A stretch of 64,000 bases of DNA from Neorhodopirellula pilleata (GCF_007859915.1 NZ_SJPM01000006.1:248001-312000); one strand, 5' to 3'. Shown: positions 1 through 9,580, counted from the first letter of the stretch. The notes: generated by a model not told the origin, from the sequence alone. Translations and numbers: made by a program.

Positions 1-1
1 T

Positions 2-595
2 CAGTACCCTCAGGATATTGTGGCGATGCAAGAGTTGGTCTGGCGTATCCAGCCTGATCTGATCATCGAAACCGGGATTGCCCACGGCGGATCCTTGATT
101 TTGTCGGCTTCGCTGCTCGAACTCAATGCCGCTTGTGGGGGCGATCCGAATGCGCAAGTGCTAGGTGTCGACATCGACATCCGTGCGCATAATCGCGAAG
201 CTATCCTTGCGCACCCTATGTCTAAACGCATCTCGATGATTCAAGGCTCGAGCATCGCGCCGGAAATCATCGAACAGGTTCACACGCACGCTCAAGATAA
301 ACAACGGATCTTGGTTTGTTTGGACAGCAATCACACACACGACCACGTGCTCGCGGAATTACAAGCATACGCGCCCCTGACGAGTGTCGGCAGCTACTGT
401 GTCGTCTTCGACACCATTATCGAGGAACTACCAGGCGAGATGTACCCGGATCGCGAATGGGGACCTGGTAACAGTCCGCAGTCGGCTGTGATGGCATACC
501 TCGAATCGCACTCTGAGTTCGAGATAGATCACTCGATCGATAGCAAATTGCTAATCAGCGTGGCGCCGAAGGGTTATCTTCAGCGAATACAATGA
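2..595 (+). CDS. Cephalosporin hydroxylase/CmcI-family methyltransferase-like protein (5' partial)
   Basis: The frame is open to the first base of the window, and the residues before the first possible internal start (QYPQDIVAMQELVW) match the family's conserved entry motif. The true start therefore lies upstream and this gene is cut by the window edge. The visible part has the CmcI/rhamnosyl O-methyltransferase signature IIETGIAHGGS (the SAM-binding loop), then LGVDIDIR, and an acidic SNHTHDHVLAEL metal-site segment. Family members methylate or hydroxylate sugars and antibiotics, often inside glycan clusters. Here it runs towards a minus-strand block of methyltransferases and a fucosyltransferase-like gene, so a role in decorating a surface glycan is inferred. 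The substrate is unknown. Confidence 0.85.
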   Translation, partial: QYPQDIVAMQELVWRIQPDLIIETGIAHGGSLILSASLLELNAACGGDPNAQVLGVDIDIRAHNREAILAHPMSKRISMIQGSSIAPEIIEQVHTHAQDKQRILVCLDSNHTHDHVLAELQAYAPLTSVGSYCVVFDTIIEELPGEMYPDREWGPGNSPQSAVMAYLESHSEFEIDHSIDSKLLISVAPKGYLQRIQ

Positions 596-605
596 CGACG
601 GCTTT

Positions 606-1316
606 TCAAGCGGCGCGGCGGACCGCTTTCATGTGCCATCCGAACGTTGCCAGCTCACTGGAACGCCGTTTGTCCCGCGGGCCGTCGAGTGCGGCCATGA
701 TGCGGACGCTCATTCGGGCCGCCGTCAGGCACACGAAACTGATCGGATCGATGAACATCCCACCATAACGACGTCGCACTGATCCGACTCGCCCGATCTC
801 TTGGTCCATCACGTCAAAGAAGCCGCCGTTGGGCTGCAACTCGACGATCTCGAACCCGTGGTTGGACATCTGCTCGTTGTAAAAATACTCCGAGAAACCG
901 GTCGCGTAATGATAGGGTGCGAAATGCGTCCAACTGACAAACGGTGCGGTGATGATCAGCAACCCCTCGGGCTTGACCAAGCGAGTTAGTTTTTCGACAG
1001 CACGAACCGGATCGACCACATGCTCGAGAACCTCGGTGCACAGTACTGCGTCAAACAATTCGTCTTCAGGAATGTCGTAAAGGTCGCATACGAAATCGAG
1101 CTGTGTGCGATCGAAGTGCTGGGTTTGCAAACCTTTGCGATTCCCCTTGCCGTCGTACTGAGCGATGTCCTGAGATAGATAATTCAAGTGAGAACAGTAT
1201 TGTTTGTATTGACACTCGCCGGCACCGACATCCAAGATTCGACTTCCCGCGGGAATACTCTCGAGCGTTTGTTGGACCCAGTTCTGCCGGGCTTTGAGGT
1301 TTTTGATTCGTGGCAT
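606..1316 (-). CDS. Class I SAM-dependent methyltransferase (Methyltransf_11 type)
   Basis: A protein of 236 aa. Motif I is ILDVGAGE near residue 25, followed by a glycine-poor acidic strand, and the motif IV/post region reads LCTEVLEHVVDP and LVKPEGLLIITAPF, typical of Methyltransf_11 enzymes. There is no signal peptide, so it is probably cytoplasmic. It ends 10 bases from the end of the convergent CmcI-like gene and is the last gene of a minus-strand series of sugar-modifying enzymes. The acceptor cannot be deduced; a glycan or lipid-linked sugar is inferred from the neighbours. Confidence 0.85.
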   Translation of the reverse strand: MPRIKNLKARQNWVQQTLESIPAGSRILDVGAGECQYKQYCSHLNYLSQDIAQYDGKGNRKGLQTQHFDRTQLDFVCDLYDIPEDELFDAVLCTEVLEHVVDPVRAVEKLTRLVKPEGLLIITAPFVSWTHFAPYHYATGFSEYFYNEQMSNHGFEIVELQPNGGFFDVMDQEIGRVGSVRRRYGGMFIDPISFVCLTAARMSVRIMAALDGPRDKRRSSELATFGWHMKAVRRAA

Positions 1317-1343
1317 TCTGCAAAATCTCTCGTTTTGAATGAC

Positions 1344-2150
1344 CTAGGCGGCAGCCAAGCGGTGGTTGTCTGGGGTACAGGAGTCCGAACTCGATTTAAG
1401 TTCAAAAATGGAGTTGATTTCGTCTCGATAAATTTCGGTATAGCCCGCTTCCAAGATCGAATGCCGAACCCGCGTCGCCGAATCGACTAATTGTTCGTTG
1501 TCGGCGAAGTCCGGATGGACGTCGCACAACTCGACGATCAGCATCTTGGGCTTCCAGTGTGAAAGTTCAAAGCCTTTAAAAACGTTTTCCTCGTATCCCT
1601 CGACGTCGACGACCAGAAGTTCAAACCCGACCGGTGTTTTGGTTTCTTGAAGCAAGCTATCCAACCGGCACACACGCGTGGCTTGATGCTTAAGTTGTTT
1701 TTTGAGCTGTTTCTTTGCCCACGGAATGCGTCCATATTCATCGAATGTCCCTTCACACATGGTGCTGAGGGCTTCGGATTGCATCAGCATGACTTCGCCT
1801 TCTTCCTCTCCCGCGGCCAAGTTGAGCACTTGGGTATCGTTGAAAAGGTGCCGCAGTCGACACAACTGGCTGAATTGACGCGAGGGTTCGACATAAACAC
1901 CCCGCCAACCGTTGTCGGCTAACCATGAGGTGTTAGAGAATCGTTCACCATCGTAGGCACCGACTTCGACGAAGTGGCCCGGGCGTTTCAGATCGAAACG
2001 ACTGCCGATGATTTGATCAAGCTGTTTCACTTGACAACTTTTTGACGGCCGACGGCCGACCGTCATCGCAACCAATTTACTGCGAAACGCCAGCCCCAGC
2101 GAGTTTGCTTTCCGCCAGTTCGAGCGTACGAAATCAAGAATGGACAACAT
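1344..2150 (-). CDS. FkbM family methyltransferase
   Basis: A protein of 268 aa. Residues about 55-75 contain FVEVGAYDGERFSNTSWL, the FkbM SAM-binding loop, followed by GVYVEPSRQFSQLCR. The C-terminal half has the FkbM hallmark strand LLVVDVEGYEENVFKGF and then MLIVELCDVHP. The family O-methylates sugars, peptides or polyketides. An AGGA box 5 bases before the ATG on the minus strand supports this start. It lies between two other methyltransferase genes with short gaps, so co-transcription is likely. The substrate is not predictable. Confidence 0.9.
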   Translation of the reverse strand: MLSILDFVRSNWRKANSLGLAFRSKLVAMTVGRRPSKSCQVKQLDQIIGSRFDLKRPGHFVEVGAYDGERFSNTSWLADNGWRGVYVEPSRQFSQLCRLRHLFNDTQVLNLAAGEEEGEVMLMQSEALSTMCEGTFDEYGRIPWAKKQLKKQLKHQATRVCRLDSLLQETKTPVGFELLVVDVEGYEENVFKGFELSHWKPKMLIVELCDVHPDFADNEQLVDSATRVRHSILEAGYTEIYRDEINSIFELKSSSDSCTPDNHRLAAA

Positions 2151-2198
2151 CGGCTTCCTAGCCCTTCAATGAAAGATTGCGAAAAAGTCACAAGAGGT

Positions 2199-2963
2199 TC
2201 AATACCGAATCTTCGTGGCATGTGGAAGAGCGAAATAGTCTTGCAAGACGGGCAGGTCACAAGGCTCGCGAGAGACGACTAAGCAGTACGGCCGACCGTC
2301 GAAGTGAGCCTCGTGGAAATGGACGTTCTCCCAGGTCAAATGACCGCCTTGGTGAAGCTGCTTGATGTCATCGACAAAGGGATGACAGCCGTAGTTTTCC
2401 ATCAACACGACGTATCGCTGGGCTAACCGGAACATGTTCGATAATGCCACAAGGTGGCTGACGGCGGTCTTGATGTGCATGATGACAGCTTGGCTGTACA
2501 CCAATTCGGCAGTTCGCCAGTGGCTGGAAAACGGCATCGTGATGTCCTGTTGCTGTACAAACTCAGCAATATCCGGATTCCGTTCCCGCAGAAACTCGAT
2601 CTGACTGGTCGATCGGTCTCCGCCTTGAATCGTCATGTGAGGGTAAAGCCTCGACAAATTGTGCATGTGATCGCCACCTCCACAGCCGATCTCATAAACG
2701 CTCGCAGGTGCAAGCCGGCCGATGGTTTCATAGACGGTGTGGAAATTGGGATGCAGACGCAGCGTTCCCGTATTCAATCGCTTGGTCAGGGGATCAAAAG
2801 TGGCTCTCTCGTCGACACGAAGGTCATAGTCGCGATCAAGCATTACTTGTTGAGGACCATATTTATCGCGGGTATAGGTTTCCCAGTTGAAGTCATCATT
2901 GAAGAATCGCTTACGACCAGGGCCGGCCCATTGATGAAACCTTTTCTTGATCACTGTAATCAT
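2199..2963 (-). CDS. SAM-dependent methyltransferase domain protein
   Basis: A protein of 254 aa. The N-terminal 80 residues are basic and aromatic with no clear domain. Then comes SVYEIGCGGGDHMHNLSRL (motif I of class I methyltransferases), IQGGDRSTSQIEFL (acidic loop) and LVYSQAVIMHI (motif IV). The sequence resembles methyltransferases encoded in polysaccharide and O-antigen loci. AGGA lies 7 bases before the ATG. It is a middle gene of the minus-strand glycan block. Confidence 0.8.
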   Translation of the reverse strand: MITVIKKRFHQWAGPGRKRFFNDDFNWETYTRDKYGPQQVMLDRDYDLRVDERATFDPLTKRLNTGTLRLHPNFHTVYETIGRLAPASVYEIGCGGGDHMHNLSRLYPHMTIQGGDRSTSQIEFLRERNPDIAEFVQQQDITMPFSSHWRTAELVYSQAVIMHIKTAVSHLVALSNMFRLAQRYVVLMENYGCHPFVDDIKQLHQGGHLTWENVHFHEAHFDGRPYCLVVSREPCDLPVLQDYFALPHATKIRY

Positions 2964-3009
2964 TTCGTTGTCCTGCTATAGAAAAAGAGGTATATGAATC
3001 GGCTAGGCT

Positions 3010-3690
3010 TTAAGCCGCCGCTTCGTAAATGGCGTTTTGGTGGACTTTTCGGATCCTTGTTTTGCAATGGAATTGTTTCTGTTCCAAAAAAGCATTCAGT
3101 TCATCAAACAGAACACCTCCTTCGTAAATCGGTTTGGTCGATAGTTCCGTTTCCAGGCACTGAATATTTTGAAGGATCTCAGTGGCACCTTGCAGCACCA
3201 ACAGTTCGGCGCCTTGGACGTCGAGTACTAAACAGTTGACTTCCGACGGTTCGATTCCGGCATCTCGGACAATGCTGTCTAGTTTTCGAAATGGCAGTCG
3301 CAACACCTCTCCGGTCGCATGCAACCCAGGGATCATCTCTTTACATTGACTCGACAATTGAAAAATCGAGTCCGACGCCCCATGGTTGTTGAACCGTACG
3401 AACTCGGCTTCGCCCTGGTCTTTCGCGCCGGCTAAGGCATTGATGGCGATATGTTCGGTAGGTGGTAAGAAAAGCGCCTTTTGTAACGCGCTACGACGGT
3501 TCGGATCGCGGCGACTAAGCGTCTGCTGTAATTTCTCGTAGGTATCCGGGGCGGCTTCGACCCACAAGACTCGTCGTGCGCATACACTCTCGTACCGTTC
3601 GGCTTCCTGTGCCAGGTGGGCTCCGACGTGAACGACCGTCATGCCTCGGAGCGTCTTGAGTCGTAACATACGATGCCGTGCGATATTCAT
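3010..3690 (-). CDS. FkbM family methyltransferase (second copy)
   Basis: A protein of 226 aa. It carries VVHVGAHLAQEAERYESV (SAM loop), VLWVEAAPDTYEKL, and the FkbM strand CLVLDVQGAELLVLQGA followed by CLETELSTKPIYEGG. It differs strongly from the FkbM gene at 1344-2150, so the two are not a recent tandem duplication. Two FkbM enzymes in one block suggest two methylation sites on the same product, which is inference. The start is weakly supported because no clear ribosome binding site is visible. Confidence 0.88.
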   Translation of the reverse strand: MNIARHRMLRLKTLRGMTVVHVGAHLAQEAERYESVCARRVLWVEAAPDTYEKLQQTLSRRDPNRRSALQKALFLPPTEHIAINALAGAKDQGEAEFVRFNNHGASDSIFQLSSQCKEMIPGLHATGEVLRLPFRKLDSIVRDAGIEPSEVNCLVLDVQGAELLVLQGATEILQNIQCLETELSTKPIYEGGVLFDELNAFLEQKQFHCKTRIRKVHQNAIYEAAA

Positions 3691-3730
3691 GATATTTGAT
3701 TTTCCGTGGAAGAGTGGTAGGTCGTGACGC

Positions 3731-4729
3731 TCATGCGGACTTGAGGATTCGGGAGTTCAGTTTGTGGTAAAGACGCGTGACCTCTCGCTTAACGCGAGGT
3801 GCGAATCGCAACGGGCTAGGCGGTCGGATGATGGCGGCTTGTTGCAGGACCGATTCTTCGTCGCTCAGGTCCTGGAGCGCCGCCGCGATGCAGGCCGGGA
3901 ACGAAAGTTCGCCAAGAACTCGAGCTCTCGTTTGGTTGATGATTTCTTGACGATCTTCAAACAATCGGCTATCGACGATCTCACGTACGCGAGCTGCGGC
4001 GGCGCGTGGATCCGCGATATCGATCTGGACGAGACTCCGCTCATCGAACCAATCCAGAACGTTCGGGCAGCCCGCGTAGAGCGGGAACGAGTAACCGAGA
4101 TAGGAGTCCGCTAACTTCTCACTCCAATAGTTTCGCTCGATCGAATTCTCAAGAACGAGGTGATAACGAAATGGGTCGATCGCGCTGGCTTTATCGTCGA
4201 CGTTTCGAATCCCGCGACCAAAGATTGCCAAACGATTCCCCATTTCTCCGCGTAAGTACTCCACAAAACGCAACCGCGTCCGATGTCCTTGGTGCATCAC
4301 CTTGTTAGAGAGAACGACGGATAGCTCGGCGTTCTTTTCCGGCATCGGGCGACATCGAAGCTCCTCGTGCGTCAAGACGCGGTCGGTTTGCCGATTCCAT
4401 CCATAGAACCATGGCAACCCAGGATGGGACTCCACCCATTGACCGTCAAAACCTGCGATGTTGTATGGCGAGAGCAGAATGCCAAACTGGTTTAGATATT
4501 CGGGCGACCAAACAACCATCGACGAGGGTTCCCCGACCACCAACACACGCCGCCGGCGAGGGATGTGGGTCGCCATCGGCATGGGTGCGGGGGCCGCAAA
4601 GACGAGCCAACCGGTCCCGTTCGGGTCACAGTCAAAAACGCAACCATGCCCTTGGAATGGGATCGACGGTGCGGTTCGACGATAGATATCGGCTGCCGCG
4701 TCGATGGAGCATAGGTGGACCCGTTTCAT
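3731..4729 (-). CDS. Glycosyltransferase family 10 (alpha-1,3-fucosyltransferase-like)
   Basis: A protein of 332 aa from the ATG at 4729, chosen because AAGGA precedes it by 5 bases; an in-frame start 99 bases upstream lacks this. The C-terminal half has the GT10 donor-site signature FRYHLVLENSIERNYWSEKL followed by YAGCPNVLDW, matching the ENS...EKL..G.P.Y.G pattern of alpha-1,3/4-fucosyltransferases. The usual donor is GDP-fucose, but bacterial members vary. It is the first gene of the minus-strand block, so fucose-like residues methylated by the downstream enzymes are a reasonable guess. Confidence 0.82.
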   Translation of the reverse strand: MKRVHLCSIDAAADIYRRTAPSIPFQGHGCVFDCDPNGTGWLVFAAPAPMPMATHIPRRRRVLVVGEPSSMVVWSPEYLNQFGILLSPYNIAGFDGQWVESHPGLPWFYGWNRQTDRVLTHEELRCRPMPEKNAELSVVLSNKVMHQGHRTRLRFVEYLRGEMGNRLAIFGRGIRNVDDKASAIDPFRYHLVLENSIERNYWSEKLADSYLGYSFPLYAGCPNVLDWFDERSLVQIDIADPRAAAARVREIVDSRLFEDRQEIINQTRARVLGELSFPACIAAALQDLSDEESVLQQAAIIRPPSPLRFAPRVKREVTRLYHKLNSRILKSA

Positions 4730-4951
4730 GGATGTCCTTATTTCACGGGATGAACAAATCTTTGAGGTCGTTCTCGAGCGTAGCAACGTCGCAAAGTCAA
4801 CCGCAAGTTCAGTTGGGGCGATCCCCATCCCCCGACATCCGACGCTCGATCACCTGATTCATATCGAGGTTTGCAGGTGGAACGGAAATCGTCATGATGC
4901 GGGCTTGAAACCACTTCTGCATGACCACAAATCGCGTTAGGTCCTTCCAGC

Positions 4952-5365
4952 ATGTCGAAACTACTCTCCACGGTCGTCGTCCTCCTGCTCGGGTTCGCTT
5001 TGGGGACGATTTTTTCGGGCCAACCGCCGGCCGCAGCGGTGGCTCAAAATCCTGTTCCGCTGAGCTCACCGCCCGCGACGATCGACTCGACAGTGACCGT
5101 GATCGAGGCTCGCGGGGGGAGGGATGTTGCCGGATCGGGGGATTTGATCGGTTTTTCACACGTTGACGACCAGGGAACTCAGGTAATTACCCTTGTAAAC
5201 ACTCAAAAACAATGGATGGCTGTGTATCATATAGGTTCTAGCGGTGAGATCCGTCTGGCGAGCAGCCGGGCGATCGACGCCGATTTTACTTTGCAACTCA
5301 ACGCTACCTCGCCGACGCCGGAAGAAATCCGACGTCTCAACGGGCACCCTCGCGATCGCGACTGA
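4952..5365 (+). CDS. Small secreted or membrane-anchored hypothetical protein
   Basis: A protein of 137 aa with a hydrophobic N-terminus (STVVVLLLGFALGTIF, residues 6-21) serving as signal peptide or anchor. A Pro/Ala-rich linker follows, then a soluble domain of about 80 residues (VITLVNTQKQWMAVYHI..., DFTLQLNATSPTPEEIRRL). No family was recognised. It ends 3 bases before the HTH-membrane protein gene, so the pair is almost certainly one transcript and the small protein probably works at the same membrane. Confidence 0.7.
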   Translation: MSKLLSTVVVLLLGFALGTIFSGQPPAAAVAQNPVPLSSPPATIDSTVTVIEARGGRDVAGSGDLIGFSHVDDQGTQVITLVNTQKQWMAVYHIGSSGEIRLASSRAIDADFTLQLNATSPTPEEIRRLNGHPRDRD

Positions 5366-5368
5366 CTT

Positions 5369-7072
5369 ATGGCCACCTACTTATCGCTTGAAGACGCCGC
5401 CAAACAACTCGGCATTCCCACGGAAAAATTGATCGATCTGCGAAGCCAAGGGCAAGTCCGCGGATTTCGAGACGGTTCAAGTTGGAAGTTCCCTGATTCC
5501 GAAATCGAAAGACTCAAGGACGAATTGCCCAACCTGTCCGGATTCGGATCGGGCATATTGGCCGCCGACGGTAGCGGTTCCAAACCGGGCACGATCATCG
5601 GTGGCGACGACAGTTCGCTGGCGATCGGCGACCCGATCCTTGATGATGACGGCAGCGGAAGCAGCAGTTTGGAACTCGGGATGGAGTTGCCGCGCAATGC
5701 GGGCGATAGCGACGTCAACTTGGTCGCCGGAGATTCGGGCATCGGATCGGACGTGCAGGTCGTTCGGGGTTCCTCAGCGGGCAGTGATGCTCCATTGGAT
5801 TTGGACGAATTCAACATTTCGGGTCCGGCACTATCGCACGACAGCGGGGAGCTGGACTTGGGCGTGAGTGCCAATGACGACAGCGACGAATTCAACTTGG
5901 GCAGCTCGCTAGACTTGGCCGGTTCGGAGGAACTGTCGCTCGGCGATGATACACCTACGCCTGGTCCCAAACAGGCGAGTTTGAGCGGCTTGGATCTCGA
6001 CTCCGACGAATCGAGCGACGCACTCGCCGATGATAGTGATGCCGACTTAGACCTCGGTTTGGTCAGTGGTGGCGACAACGCCGCTAGCAGTTTGGAGTTG
6101 ATGAACGACCTGGACTTGCAGGACAGCGCCAGTTCGATCGGTTCGAAAAGTCACCTGAGCGGTGATGTGCTCAGCGAATTAGATTTGCTCGCCGGCGAGT
6201 CGGCAGGCAGCGGACTCCTTTCAGGCGATAGTGAAAATCTACTGGGCAGTTCTTTGCTCGGTGCCGAAGAAGGCGGATCCTCAGGAGTCGATGATGCCTT
6301 GGCCGATGATGATGATTTGATCATTGCCGACGACGACGGCGATCTTGTTGTCAGTAGCATGGGTAGCGACATTTCGATCGCCGGGGACAGCGGCATCAAC
6401 TTGATGAGCCCTTCGGACAGCGGATTGTCGCTAGAAAGCGAGCCTCTGGATCTGGCTGGCAGTAGCATCTCGGCACTTGACCTCGGCGCGGAACTATCTG
6501 ACGGCAGTGGTTCCGGAGGAGGCAGTAGCGACTACGGATCAGGTTTGATCCCCGGTGACTCCGGCGGGTCTGCGGTGGATTTTCAAGCCGACGAGGAATT
6601 CCAGTTGTCGCCATCGGGTATCCAACTCGAAGCATCTGACGAATCCGCGTCACAGGTCATCGATATCGAAGAATCCGAATCGGTCGAAGTCGACTCCGCA
6701 TTCGACAGCGAAGCTGCTTTTGATGGCGACGTCGCATTCGACGAAGCGCCTGTGATGGACGGCGGGTTTGACGACGGAATGGGCGTCGCCGACGGCCAAG
6801 CCGACGCCGTCGGAATGGATGAAGAAGCGGGCGTCGTGGAAACCGCCGGTCGTCGCAGTGCCGCGCCGGGTTCGATCGGCATGCCGGCGTCCTATGAAAT
6901 TCCCTTCACGCTGTTTCAAACGATTGGACTGTTGTTAATCTTGATCGTAATGAGTTTGGGTGGCATGTTGATGACCGACTTGATCCGCAATATGTGGAGT
7001 TACGCCGAACCGGCCGCACCGGTCAGCTCGCTGACTGACATGCTGATCGACATCGCCGGATGGGGTAAGTAA
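5369..7072 (+). CDS. Membrane-anchored helix-turn-helix protein with long acidic Gly/Ser/Asp linker
   Basis: A protein of 567 aa with three zones. Residues 1-50 are an excisionase/MerR-like helix-turn-helix (YLSLEDAAKQLGIP, then GQVRGFRDGSSWKF and the recognition helix). Residues about 55-500 are a very acidic, repetitive low-complexity stretch of GDSG, DLDLG, SSLELG and DDDD blocks. Residues about 510-535 form one hydrophobic helix (TIGLLLILIVMSLGGMLM), followed by a short tail. The layout suggests a DNA-binding domain, or a domain reusing that fold, tethered to the cytoplasmic membrane by a flexible linker. It sits between a small secreted protein and GspL/M/C-like genes. The DNA target is unknown. 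Confidence 0.8.
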   Translation: MATYLSLEDAAKQLGIPTEKLIDLRSQGQVRGFRDGSSWKFPDSEIERLKDELPNLSGFGSGILAADGSGSKPGTIIGGDDSSLAIGDPILDDDGSGSSSLELGMELPRNAGDSDVNLVAGDSGIGSDVQVVRGSSAGSDAPLDLDEFNISGPALSHDSGELDLGVSANDDSDEFNLGSSLDLAGSEELSLGDDTPTPGPKQASLSGLDLDSDESSDALADDSDADLDLGLVSGGDNAASSLELMNDLDLQDSASSIGSKSHLSGDVLSELDLLAGESAGSGLLSGDSENLLGSSLLGAEEGGSSGVDDALADDDDLIIADDDGDLVVSSMGSDISIAGDSGINLMSPSDSGLSLESEPLDLAGSSISALDLGAELSDGSGSGGGSSDYGSGLIPGDSGGSAVDFQADEEFQLSPSGIQLEASDESASQVIDIEESESVEVDSAFDSEAAFDGDVAFDEAPVMDGGFDDGMGVADGQADAVGMDEEAGVVETAGRRSAAPGSIGMPASYEIPFTLFQTIGLLLILIVMSLGGMLMTDLIRNMWSYAEPAAPVSSLTDMLIDIAGWGK

Positions 7073-7259
7073 CGGTTTAGGCGTCAAGCCAGCCTGGAAC
7101 AGCTTGCCGCCTGTTGATCGAGTCTGAACGACAACCCGATATCGTGTTCAGGATCGAAAATAACGATCGTAACAGTTTTGCGATTTCGATTTTCTCCGCA
7201 TTGCGATCACGCAGCAGGATCGTTGCCTAGTGGTCCGATCGAGCAACCTATATCTGGGT

Positions 7260-8843
7260 ATGAGGTTGCATCCGTTTCCATCCGATCAAGTCAGCGTCGG
7301 CATCGATATCACTACCGATGCGTTGAGACTCGTTGCGCTGAACCTTACCCACCTGCAACCGGGTGATCAAAACACGGCGGTCGAGATCGATGTGCTCTCG
7401 ACGTGGACACAAACGTGTGATTGGCCGGCCGAGGACCTCACGCAATGGGTCGCCAGCCTATGCGAGACGTTGGACGATCAACTTCCCGAGAGTACTTCCC
7501 CGAGTCGCACACGGGTCGCCCTGTCGGTTCCCACAACTTGGTTGCATTTTCATTCTCAACCCGCCCAGACAAACGAGAATTCGGCCGATCCCCAGCGACG
7601 TCCAGTTCAACGACGCCCAACAGTGTCGGTCGATGAAGACGCCTTATTTCAGATCGCGTCGGTACTGGACCGTCGAGGCTATCGCGTCGATTGGGTCGTC
7701 CCCGATGGAGTCGCCGTCGGACTGGCATCGCCCGAAGCCATAGGCTTCGACTCGCCATGTGTCGTGATGTTGCATCGTGATGGCGGAACCATCACGTTGT
7801 TTGATGACATGAATCCGGTATTGGTCCGCGCGTTACCGCCCGTCACTCGTCAGAGTCCAAGACCAGACCTTCGCCCAAGCCCGGCTCAATGGCGACAGTG
7901 GCGAGACAAAATCGCCGATGAGATAGACGCGACGTTGGAATACTACGGTCGGTTAACCAACGATCAAAAATTTGCCGATCGAATCTCTGAACAGTCACCC
8001 ATCTTGTTTGGCGGGTCGCTCTTTGAAATACTCGGTGAGAGCGGCTTGAACTCCGTCGAACTGCTGGGCCAGTGGTCGGCTGGATTAAACCGTCCGGTCG
8101 CCCTTTGGAGATCGGAACTAGAGCCCGGACACGCGACCGCAACGTCACTCGCGATGTTGCCGTGCGTGGGAGGAACACAGAGGGCGGCGGTCCGCCGGAC
8201 GCTTCAAACGGCCAACCTTTTGCCGGCCGCGTTTGAACTCAACCAACGTTTTGAAACCGTGCGATTGCGATGGTCGGCCGGCCTGATCATTGGCCTGATT
8301 ATCACGGTCATGTTCGGCGTCGACGGTTATATCGTTCAACGTGAACGGCACGCCGATCAACGACGTCGCCAAGAAGTGATCGAGCCGATCCGAGATCATG
8401 TGCGGCAACTCCAAACCGTCGAGCGAGAATGCCTTCGCGATCTCGAACATCTGCAAACGATCGCGACGCATCGACCCAACGACGAGGCATTGCAAGCCTT
8501 GGCCGCGATTGCCGCAGCAATCCCTCATGGAAACATCGATCTGCATCACACGGAACTTGATTTTGTGAGTGGTCAGTGGTCTTTTGCCGGAGTGGCAAAA
8601 ACCGAAGAGGCCTTGCTGGAGATGGCCCAACACCTTCGTCAATCAAACTGGATCGAAACGCCGAAGCAACATGAACAGATGCACTCGGTCATTGTCTCAA
8701 CCGAAAGACCCTCCGACGATTCATCGCCCAAGAATCGTCGCGATGGATCAGAATGGTTCTATGAACTCGACGGACGCTTTCGCTGGGACACTCGGCTAAC
8801 AGGGCCGCATGATCAGACGATCGACAGAGGAAACGACGAATGA
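7260..8843 (+). CDS. PilM-PilN/GspL-like secretion or pilus platform protein
   Basis: A protein of 527 aa from the ATG at 7260; a GTG at 7230 is the alternative. The N-terminus (SVGIDITTDALRLVAL) is the PilM/GspL actin-like ATPase-fold strand. Further fold elements include VVMLHRDGGTITLFDD and ILFGGSLFEILGESG. A transmembrane helix follows at about residues 338-358 (AGLIIGLIITVMFGVDGYI), then a coiled region and a PilN-like ferredoxin fold (FAGVAKTEEALLEMAQHL). GspL combines a PilM-like cytoplasmic part with a PilN-like periplasmic part, and this protein has the same order. It overlaps the next gene by 4 bases (ATGA). Confidence 0.7.
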   Translation: MRLHPFPSDQVSVGIDITTDALRLVALNLTHLQPGDQNTAVEIDVLSTWTQTCDWPAEDLTQWVASLCETLDDQLPESTSPSRTRVALSVPTTWLHFHSQPAQTNENSADPQRRPVQRRPTVSVDEDALFQIASVLDRRGYRVDWVVPDGVAVGLASPEAIGFDSPCVVMLHRDGGTITLFDDMNPVLVRALPPVTRQSPRPDLRPSPAQWRQWRDKIADEIDATLEYYGRLTNDQKFADRISEQSPILFGGSLFEILGESGLNSVELLGQWSAGLNRPVALWRSELEPGHATATSLAMLPCVGGTQRAAVRRTLQTANLLPAAFELNQRFETVRLRWSAGLIIGLIITVMFGVDGYIVQRERHADQRRRQEVIEPIRDHVRQLQTVERECLRDLEHLQTIATHRPNDEALQALAAIAAAIPHGNIDLHHTELDFVSGQWSFAGVAKTEEALLEMAQHLRQSNWIETPKQHEQMHSVIVSTERPSDDSSPKNRRDGSEWFYELDGRFRWDTRLTGPHDQTIDRGNDE

Positions 8844-9580
8844 GTGATGCCTGGTTGCGACGCATCGAACGGATTCATTGCATAGGAATGATTACAGCGG
8901 CTTGTTTGATCGGTACCGTTGCTTCGATGATGCTTTGGCCGGATGCTTTTTGGACGCGATTGATCCCCGTTCTCGAGACGACGCCGGTGGACCACCATTA
9001 CAGTCTCGATGATGTTCGGCACTGGACAGAGGCCCGAGCGGTTATTCCGGTTCGTCAAGCCAAATTGAAACAACTTCGACAAGAGTTGACGCATCAAACC
9101 GCAGCGTTGGACGATTGGGTCTTGAAGGCCAGCACGGATGCCGCCGCTGATAAGAAACAACTGAGATCGGTTGCTGAATCGTTCCATGAACAAGCAACGC
9201 GTTTCGGAATGACCGTCGAACTGATCCGAATCAAAAAGAGCGAATCACGTTCGGAGAATCCGAGTCCGGATTCGGATGCGTCGATGGAACTACAGTGGTG
9301 TCCGATGACACTGCGAATGGAAGGCACCTACGCTCAAGCATGTCGGTTCCTTCACCATTCGGCAGAGCGTCTTCCCGCAATGTGTCGACGTCTAACGTGG
9401 ACCCGGATTTCCGCCAACAGCGACCGGGATGCTCGACAACAAAATGTTCATCGTGAACCTCGTTTTCAGCTAGAACTGGAAATCGCGATTGCGATCATCC
9501 AGGACGAACCCGCCGCCCAAGTCGATTCCGCTCAAGACGATTCCGTTGAAGACAAATCGGATGAAGGAAATATGGCATGA
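8840..9580 (+). CDS. PilO/GspM-like inner-membrane protein
   Basis: A protein of 246 aa. One membrane helix lies at residues about 15-35 (IGMITAACLIGTVASMML). Then comes a coiled-coil (RQAKLKQLRQELTHQTAALD) and a periplasmic domain with FHEQATRFGMTVELIRI and MTLRMEGTYAQACRFLHH, the arrangement of PilO and GspM. It overlaps both neighbours by ATGA junctions, showing translational coupling. The acidic Asp/Glu/Ser-rich tail is unusual. Assignment rests on architecture and context rather than strong sequence identity. Confidence 0.65.
   Translation: MSDAWLRRIERIHCIGMITAACLIGTVASMMLWPDAFWTRLIPVLETTPVDHHYSLDDVRHWTEARAVIPVRQAKLKQLRQELTHQTAALDDWVLKASTDAAADKKQLRSVAESFHEQATRFGMTVELIRIKKSESRSENPSPDSDASMELQWCPMTLRMEGTYAQACRFLHHSAERLPAMCRRLTWTRISANSDRDARQQNVHREPRFQLELEIAIAIIQDEPAAQVDSAQDDSVEDKSDEGNMA

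Noticed and set aside
5377..6078. Minus-strand Ser/Pro-rich frame of 233 codons
   Set aside because: It is the reverse of the repetitive acidic linker in the HTH-membrane protein gene; its repetitiveness is only a reflection of that sequence.
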